A DNA stretch of 64,000 nt from CAYJFK01 sp964369475. Its GTDB lineage: Bacteria; Bacillota; Clostridia; Oscillospirales; Feifaniaceae. Where the stretch lies: the NCBI GenBank assembly GCA_964369475.1, contig CAYJFK010000003.1:10862-74861 (forward strand), in the 5' to 3' direction. Position numbers and translations under genes: made by a program. Below the pieces are notes generated by a model. That model did no database searches and was not told the origin of the DNA. It was given only the letters and a program-made list of their open reading frames with translations. This document shows, in pieces, positions 59,723-64,000 of the stretch (the stretch's first letter is position 1; each line of letters begins with the position of its first letter).

Positions 59723-60643
59723 ATGAAAGACACGGAAAAGACCCTAAGAGTCGCCGTTATGCAGGCGGCGCCCGTCCTATTTGATAAGGATAAGACGGTA
59801 GAAAAAATAGTCTCCCTTATTAAAGAAGGCGCTAAAGAGGGTGCAAAACTCATGGTTTTCCCCGAAACATTTATACCTGCCTACCCTCGTGGCCTCTCCT
59901 ACGGGTTTGTCGTGGGCAGTCGCACAATGGAGGGCAGAGAGGATTTTAAGCGCTATCACGACGGCTCTATTATAGTGCCCGGCCCCGAGACCGATATAAT
60001 CGGCATGGCGGCGGCAGAGGCAGGGGCTTATGTCGTTATAGGTGTAACCGAAAGGGACGCTGTCGGCAGTACGCTATACTGCACGTCGCTATATTTTGGC
60101 CCCGATGGCAAACTGCTCGGAGCACACAGAAAGCTAAAGCCGACAGGCTCGGAGCGCCTTATCTGGGGCGAGGGAGACGGCTCGACCCTTACGACGATCG
60201 ATACCCCATACGGCATAATGGGTGGCCTTATCTGCTGGGAAAACTACATGCCGCTCGCTCGTGTTGCCATGTACAGGAAGGGTGTTTCTATCTACATAGC
60301 CCCAACTGCAGACAGCCGTGAGGAATGGCAATCTACAATGCGCCACATAGCTCTTGAGGGTCGCTGTTTTGTAATCGGTTGCAATCAGCATGTTAGAAAA
60401 GAGATGTACCCGACCGACCTTAAGTATTACAGCGACTTAGAGTCTGCCCCAGACAATATGTGCCCCGGAGGTAGCTGTATTGTAAACCCATTTGGCAAGT
60501 ATGTTGCAGGGCCTGTTTGGGATAAAGAGGAGATGCTGATAGCAGACTTAAACCTTGATGAGGTAGTAATGAGCCGACTTGACTTTGACGTTATCGGCCA
60601 CTACGACCGCCCCGACATTTTCAAGTTTTCGGTAGTTGAGTAG
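59723..60643 (+). CDS. Nitrilase-family carbon-nitrogen hydrolase
   Basis: 306 residues from ATG at 59723, after AGGAGG. The Glu-Lys-Cys triad is visible: MVFPETFIPAYPRG (Glu 48), HRKLKPTGSERLIWGEGDGS (Lys 137) and GGLICWENYMPLARVAMY (Cys 171). These blocks match true (branch 1) nitrilases, which turn nitriles into carboxylic acids, better than the amidase branches. Substrate unknown. The next gene starts 29 nt downstream. Confidence 0.9.
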   Translation: MKDTEKTLRVAVMQAAPVLFDKDKTVEKIVSLIKEGAKEGAKLMVFPETFIPAYPRGLSYGFVVGSRTMEGREDFKRYHDGSIIVPGPETDIIGMAAAEAGAYVVIGVTERDAVGSTLYCTSLYFGPDGKLLGAHRKLKPTGSERLIWGEGDGSTLTTIDTPYGIMGGLICWENYMPLARVAMYRKGVSIYIAPTADSREEWQSTMRHIALEGRCFVIGCNQHVRKEMYPTDLKYYSDLESAPDNMCPGGSCIVNPFGKYVAGPVWDKEEMLIADLNLDEVVMSRLDFDVIGHYDRPDIFKFSVVE

Positions 60644-60672
60644 TAAAAAATTAATATAATTTGGAGGGTAAA

Positions 60673-62277
60673 ATGGATAACATTTACATTAACGGCAAAA
60701 TTTACGTCGACAGAGGTGTATTTGCCGAAGCAATGCTTGTGCGTGACGGCGTTATAGTGCAGGTCGGCACAAACAAGGAAGTTCTTGCAGCCGGTGCTGA
60801 GGAGTGCGAGCTCGTCAATTTCGAGGGAAAGACTGTAATTCCCGGTTTTAACGACAGCCACTTGCACATACAGGGTCTTGGCAGAAACCTTTCTATGGTC
60901 GAGCTCTACAACACAGGCTCTATGGCAGAGCTTATAGAGCGTGGCAGAGATTTCCTTGCAAAGCATAATCCACCGGCCGGCAAAACGCTCGGCGGTTGGG
61001 GTTGGAATCAGGACTACTTCTCGGACGAAGTGCGTATTCCAAACAGGCACGACCTCGATAAAATAGCGACAGACAGGCCTGTTGCCTTCTATCGTGCTTG
61101 CGGTCATATCTGTACAATTAACACAAAAGCGCTTGAAGAGCTCGGCATAACTGGCGAAACTCCCGACCCTGAGGGCGGTCAGATCGGCAAGGACGAGCAC
61201 GGCGTGCCAAATGGTATTATGTACGAGAGAGCGTCCGAGAAAATGATAGAGCCCATTCTCCCCGAGCCTGTCGCCGCTACCTTTGAAAAAGAGATAAGAG
61301 CGGCTACCGACTATGCTTCCTCCATGGGTCTTACCATGGTGCAGAGCAACGACATAACAGAGAGCAATGTAGACGAGATGACAAAGGCCATTGCCTCCAT
61401 GAGAGAAGCTGGCGATCTTGCTTGCCGTTACTATGGTCAAAACTACTTTAACACCGTTGCAGGTTTTGAGCGCTTTGTTAAAATGGACGAACGTTCCAAG
61501 AACACCGATCTTGTCGGCATCGGCCCTTTAAAGATGTTTGTAGACGGCTCTTTAGGCGCACGCACCGCCCTACTTAGAGGCGAGTATGCCGACGATAAAA
61601 ATGCCGTTGGTATAAAGACACTTCCCGACGAAGTTTTCGACGGGCTTGTACAGTCGGCATACAAAAACGAGTACGGCGTTATAACCCACGCAATCGGAGA
61701 CGGCGCAATAGAAATGGTGCTCGACAGCTATCACAAGGTAATAGAAAACGGCGACAACAAGTTTAGAAATGCTATTGTCCACTGTCAGATTACCGACGAC
61801 GAGCTACTCGACCGCATCAAGGCAGACAATCTTTCCGTCATGGCACAGCCCATATTCATTCACTACGACATGAACATGGTGCACGACCGTGTAGGCGATG
61901 CGCTCGCCTCGACTTCCTATGCATTTGGCAGGCTTGGTAAGATGGGCGTCAATGTCTCTTACGGTACTGACTGCCCTGTCGAAGATCTTAACCCCTTTAA
62001 CAACCTCCACTGCGCCGTCACAAGAAAAGGACTCGAGGGCGACGCTGTTTATCTCCCCGAAGAAAAGGTCGACATATACACAGCTATCGACAACTACACG
62101 GTGGCAAGTGCCTACGAGTGCTTTATGGACGGCAAACTCGGCCGCCTAAAGGCAGGCTATCTCGCCGACTTTACGGTGCTCGATACCGACATTTTTGAAG
62201 TTGCGGAGGACGAGATAAAGAACATCCGCCCTGTTATGACCTTTGTAGGCGGAGTTAAGACATACGAAAAGAAGTAA
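60673..62277 (+). CDS. Amidohydrolase family 3 protein (YtcJ-like)
   Basis: 534 residues from ATG at 60673, after GGAGGG. A metal-dependent TIM-barrel amidohydrolase: the small beta domain IYINGKIYVDRG, then VIPGFNDSHLHIQGLG with HxH at 63-65, GWGWNQDYF, FVDGSLGARTALL, THAIGDGAIEM, YGTDCPVEDLNPF and the C-terminal KAGYLADFTVLDTD. Cytoplasmic; no signal peptide. YtcJ-type proteins are seldom assigned a substrate. Co-transcription with a nitrilase suggests a two-step breakdown of a nitrogen compound. Confidence 0.88.
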   Translation: MDNIYINGKIYVDRGVFAEAMLVRDGVIVQVGTNKEVLAAGAEECELVNFEGKTVIPGFNDSHLHIQGLGRNLSMVELYNTGSMAELIERGRDFLAKHNPPAGKTLGGWGWNQDYFSDEVRIPNRHDLDKIATDRPVAFYRACGHICTINTKALEELGITGETPDPEGGQIGKDEHGVPNGIMYERASEKMIEPILPEPVAATFEKEIRAATDYASSMGLTMVQSNDITESNVDEMTKAIASMREAGDLACRYYGQNYFNTVAGFERFVKMDERSKNTDLVGIGPLKMFVDGSLGARTALLRGEYADDKNAVGIKTLPDEVFDGLVQSAYKNEYGVITHAIGDGAIEMVLDSYHKVIENGDNKFRNAIVHCQITDDELLDRIKADNLSVMAQPIFIHYDMNMVHDRVGDALASTSYAFGRLGKMGVNVSYGTDCPVEDLNPFNNLHCAVTRKGLEGDAVYLPEEKVDIYTAIDNYTVASAYECFMDGKLGRLKAGYLADFTVLDTDIFEVAEDEIKNIRPVMTFVGGVKTYEKK

Positions 62278-62318
62278 TGCGGTTACCTTTATTATCCGCA
62301 GCAAATAGAAAAAGGCGA

Positions 62319-62341
62319 GAGGGCACCGTCATGGTGCCCTC
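62319..62341 (+). terminator. Terminator of the nitrilase-amidohydrolase unit
   Basis: GAGGGCACC (62319-62327) pairs with GGTGCCCTC (62333-62341) over GTCAT, then GTCTTTTGCCC. The core repeats at 38943-38961. Confidence 0.75.
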
Positions 62342-62352
62342 GTCTTTTGCCC

Positions 62353-62381
62353 TTGATATAAGACAGTAGCTATGATAAAAT
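62353..62381 (+). promoter_or_regulatory. Promoter of the AEC transporter gene
   Basis: -35 TTGATA (62353-62358), 17-nt spacer and -10 TAAAAT (62376-62381). Confidence 0.65.
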
Positions 62382-62401
62382 AATTACAATACATAAAAAA
62401 G

Positions 62402-63358
62402 GTGGGGGAAGTAATAGAAAATTTTATTTTTGCACTAAATGCCGTAGCGCCGCTCTTTGGCGTTATGATAGTGGGGTATGTATTAAATCAACGAAACTTT
62501 TTTCCCGATAATATGCTCGCCCATTTTAACACATTTGTCTTTAAACTGGCACTCCCCCTACTCTTATTCAGGCAGTCTGCCGCAACAGATTTTACGGCAG
62601 GCACAGGCATGATACTGCCGATATTCTCGGTCATCTTTGCAATAATTCTAACGGGCGTGCTATGTTATATCGTGCCACGTTTTATAAAGGATGCCGCTCG
62701 TGCCGCCTCTTTTATACAGGGTGTCTTTCGCACAAATATAGCGCTCTTTGGTCTTCCACTTGCAATAAACCTATTTGGCGAGGCAGGCTCTCTCGATGTT
62801 GTGCTTGTAGTCGCTTTTTTAGTGCCCTCCTTTAATGTAATAGCGGTAGTCGTGCTATCCTCCTTTTCAGGAGGAGCTCACAAGCCCGACATTAAAGAAA
62901 TACTAAAGGGCATAGCACAAAACCGCCTAATTTGGGGTGTTGTGGCAGGTCTTGCCTTTGCAGTTGCAAAAATAGAAGTACCAAGCATTATTTTAGACCC
63001 TGTAAACAGTATCGCAAATACAGCAACTCCCCTTGCAATGCTAACGCTCGGCGGTCGTTTTTCCTTTAAGTCGGCGGCACACAACAAGATGCTCATTGCA
63101 TCGGCCTCGCTGCTCCGCCTTGTAGTAGTGCCGACCATCGCCGTAGCGCTCGGGCTTTTATTTGGCTTTGGCCCTACCGCAATAGGTGCTCTTTTTATCT
63201 GCTTTGGTGCACCGACAGCTACATCGAGCTACATAATGGCAGGCTCTATGGGAGCAGATGCAGAACTTGCAGGGGAAATTGTAGTCTTTACCACCATGCT
63301 ATCGACTGTAAGCATGTTTTTGGGAATTGTACTGTTGCGCTCGATGGGGCTTATATAG
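62402..63358 (+). CDS. AEC-family (auxin efflux carrier-like) transporter
   Basis: 318 residues from GTG at 62402, the only plausible early start, with a weak ribosome binding site. Ten hydrophobic helices in two five-helix halves; GVMIVGYVLNQRNFFPD, FKLALPLLLFRQ and a central FGLPLAINLFGEAG, then PLAMLTLGGRFS and TATSSYIMAGSMG are characteristic of AEC permeases, which move organic acids or small carboxylates such as malate. The product of the preceding nitrilase and amidohydrolase could be a substrate; this is inference. Confidence 0.85.
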   Translation: MGEVIENFIFALNAVAPLFGVMIVGYVLNQRNFFPDNMLAHFNTFVFKLALPLLLFRQSAATDFTAGTGMILPIFSVIFAIILTGVLCYIVPRFIKDAARAASFIQGVFRTNIALFGLPLAINLFGEAGSLDVVLVVAFLVPSFNVIAVVVLSSFSGGAHKPDIKEILKGIAQNRLIWGVVAGLAFAVAKIEVPSIILDPVNSIANTATPLAMLTLGGRFSFKSAAHNKMLIASASLLRLVVVPTIAVALGLLFGFGPTAIGALFICFGAPTATSSYIMAGSMGADAELAGEIVVFTTMLSTVSMFLGIVLLRSMGLI

Positions 63359-63401
63359 ATCTTCCAAATACTTCTCTCTCTAATTGTTTATACTTCGTTA
63401 A

Positions 63402-63430
63402 TTGTATATTCACCTAATATATGGTATGCT
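63402..63430 (+). promoter_or_regulatory. Promoter of the nitroreductase gene
   Basis: -35 TTGTAT (63402-63407), 17-nt spacer, extended -10 TGG-TATGCT (63422-63430). Confidence 0.55.
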
Positions 63431-63465
63431 ATATACAGATTTGTTTCTTGAAAGGAGACCGAAAT

Positions 63466-63969
63466 ATGAATTCCATTTACACAAGAAGAAGTGTCCGTCA
63501 GTATTCGGGCAAAGCAGTCGAGGCAGAGAAGGTAACGCAGATAATAAAGGCGGCAATGCAAGCCCCTTCTGCCATGAAACAAATGCCTTGGGAGTTTCTC
63601 GTAGTGCGTGGCGCAGATAGGCTTGCCTCGCTATCCGAGTACCACCAATACGCAGGCTGCCTAAAGGGTGCTGATCTTGCTATAATAGTGCTTGGCAACA
63701 GCGAGCGCTTTAAGTCCCCCACCCGTTGGGAGCAAGACTTAGGTGCCGCTACTCAAAACCTTCTGATAGAAGCCGCCGACATAGGCCTTGGCGCTGTTTG
63801 GCTCGGTTGCGCCCCCGACGAGACAAAGATGGCATTTGTAAGAGACATGTTCGGCCTAAAGGAGAACATCTTGCCCTATGCTGTTATAGCTGTCGGCTAC
63901 CCTGCTGATGAGGGTGCGAATAACTTTGTCGATAGATTTGACGAGAGCAGGATTTCTTATATTGGTTAG
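63466..63969 (+). CDS. Nitroreductase-family flavoprotein
   Basis: 167 residues from ATG at 63466, after AAAGGAG; a 15-codon extension is unlikely. FMN-binding signatures: IYTRRSVRQYSGK (4-16), APSAMKQMPWEFLVV and LGLGAVWLGCAPDE, with IAVGYPADEG near the end. It is a short nitroreductase of the type common in anaerobes; the electron acceptor is unknown. The remaining 31 bases of the window are A-rich and contain AAGTAAGAAGTAAGAGCTAAG repeats like those beside the assembly gap. Confidence 0.9.
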   Translation: MNSIYTRRSVRQYSGKAVEAEKVTQIIKAAMQAPSAMKQMPWEFLVVRGADRLASLSEYHQYAGCLKGADLAIIVLGNSERFKSPTRWEQDLGAATQNLLIEAADIGLGAVWLGCAPDETKMAFVRDMFGLKENILPYAVIAVGYPADEGANNFVDRFDESRISYIG

Positions 63970-64000
63970 TTTTAAAAAAGTAAGAAGTAAGAGCTAAGAA

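Noticed and set aside
60601..61440. 279-codon minus-strand open frame over the nitrilase end and amidohydrolase start
   Set aside because: It is antisense to two genes with clear motifs, has no recognisable domain and no ribosome binding site. It reflects codon bias on the opposite strand.

Overview
The window looks like a draft-assembled chromosome segment of an anaerobic, monoderm bacterium of the class Clostridia (Bacillota), probably an uncultured lineage. The reasons are low-GC Gram-positive gene orders (mraZ-rsmH-ftsL-PBP-murE-mraY; ylxM-ffh-rpsP-khpA-rimM-trmD; yybS-gdpP-rplI-dnaB-tilS-hpt-ftsH), AGGAGG-type ribosome binding sites, frequent TTG/GTG starts, a sortase-type cell-wall anchor and a PdaA-like deacetylase that hints at endospore formation. 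MurE carries the DNPR signature, which predicts meso-diaminopimelate peptidoglycan. I see no tRNA, rRNA, CRISPR array, phage or insertion sequence.

Layout. 1-6200 (minus): division and cell-wall cluster reading mraZ, rsmH, ftsL-like, a PASTA penicillin-binding protein, murE and a truncated mraY, behind an MraZ-box operator. 6400-10050 (minus): rsmD-coaD-coiled-coil protein, then uvrC. 10160-11760 (minus): a LytTR/DUF3021 regulatory pair and HPr. 11870-19470 (minus): one long operon that starts with ylxM-ffh-rpsP-khpA-rimM-trmD and runs on into a polysaccharide set (Wzy/O-antigen-ligase-like protein, GT4 glycosyltransferase, two DUF4330 proteins). 19600-21260: mntP and a PdaA-like gene on plus. 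21260-28660 (minus): mrdA, mreD, mreC, maf, DUF4321, dut, U32 protein and zapA. 28900-31400 (minus): PHP phosphatase and an orphan solute-binding lipoprotein.

31500-38100 (plus): rmuC, a multi-branched palindromic element, then a five-gene metabolic run (LUD protein, C45 acyltransferase-like, MtnK-like kinase, LysA, HD hydrolase). 38170-44600 (plus): a small zinc-ribbon membrane protein, a hairpin-rich intergenic region and a 1692-residue wall-anchored surface protein. 45370-54250 (minus): seven-gene yybS-to-ftsH operon. 54500-63970 (plus): alpha/beta hydrolase, a membrane-anchored MurF, a 100-N assembly gap flanked by identical 55-mers, ddl, M20 peptidase, nitrilase, amidohydrolase, AEC transporter and nitroreductase.

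How it fits together. Much of the window serves envelope growth: precursor synthesis (MurE, MurF, Ddl, MraY), elongation (MreC, MreD, PBP2), division (FtsL-like, PASTA-PBP, ZapA, MraZ) and c-di-AMP turnover (GdpP). murF is absent between murE and mraY and sits about 55 kb away next to ddl with an added membrane domain. The least explained items are the branched palindrome at 32844-32979, the DUF4330 polysaccharide module, the giant GGG-repeat surface protein and several palindromes placed on promoters or ribosome binding sites.
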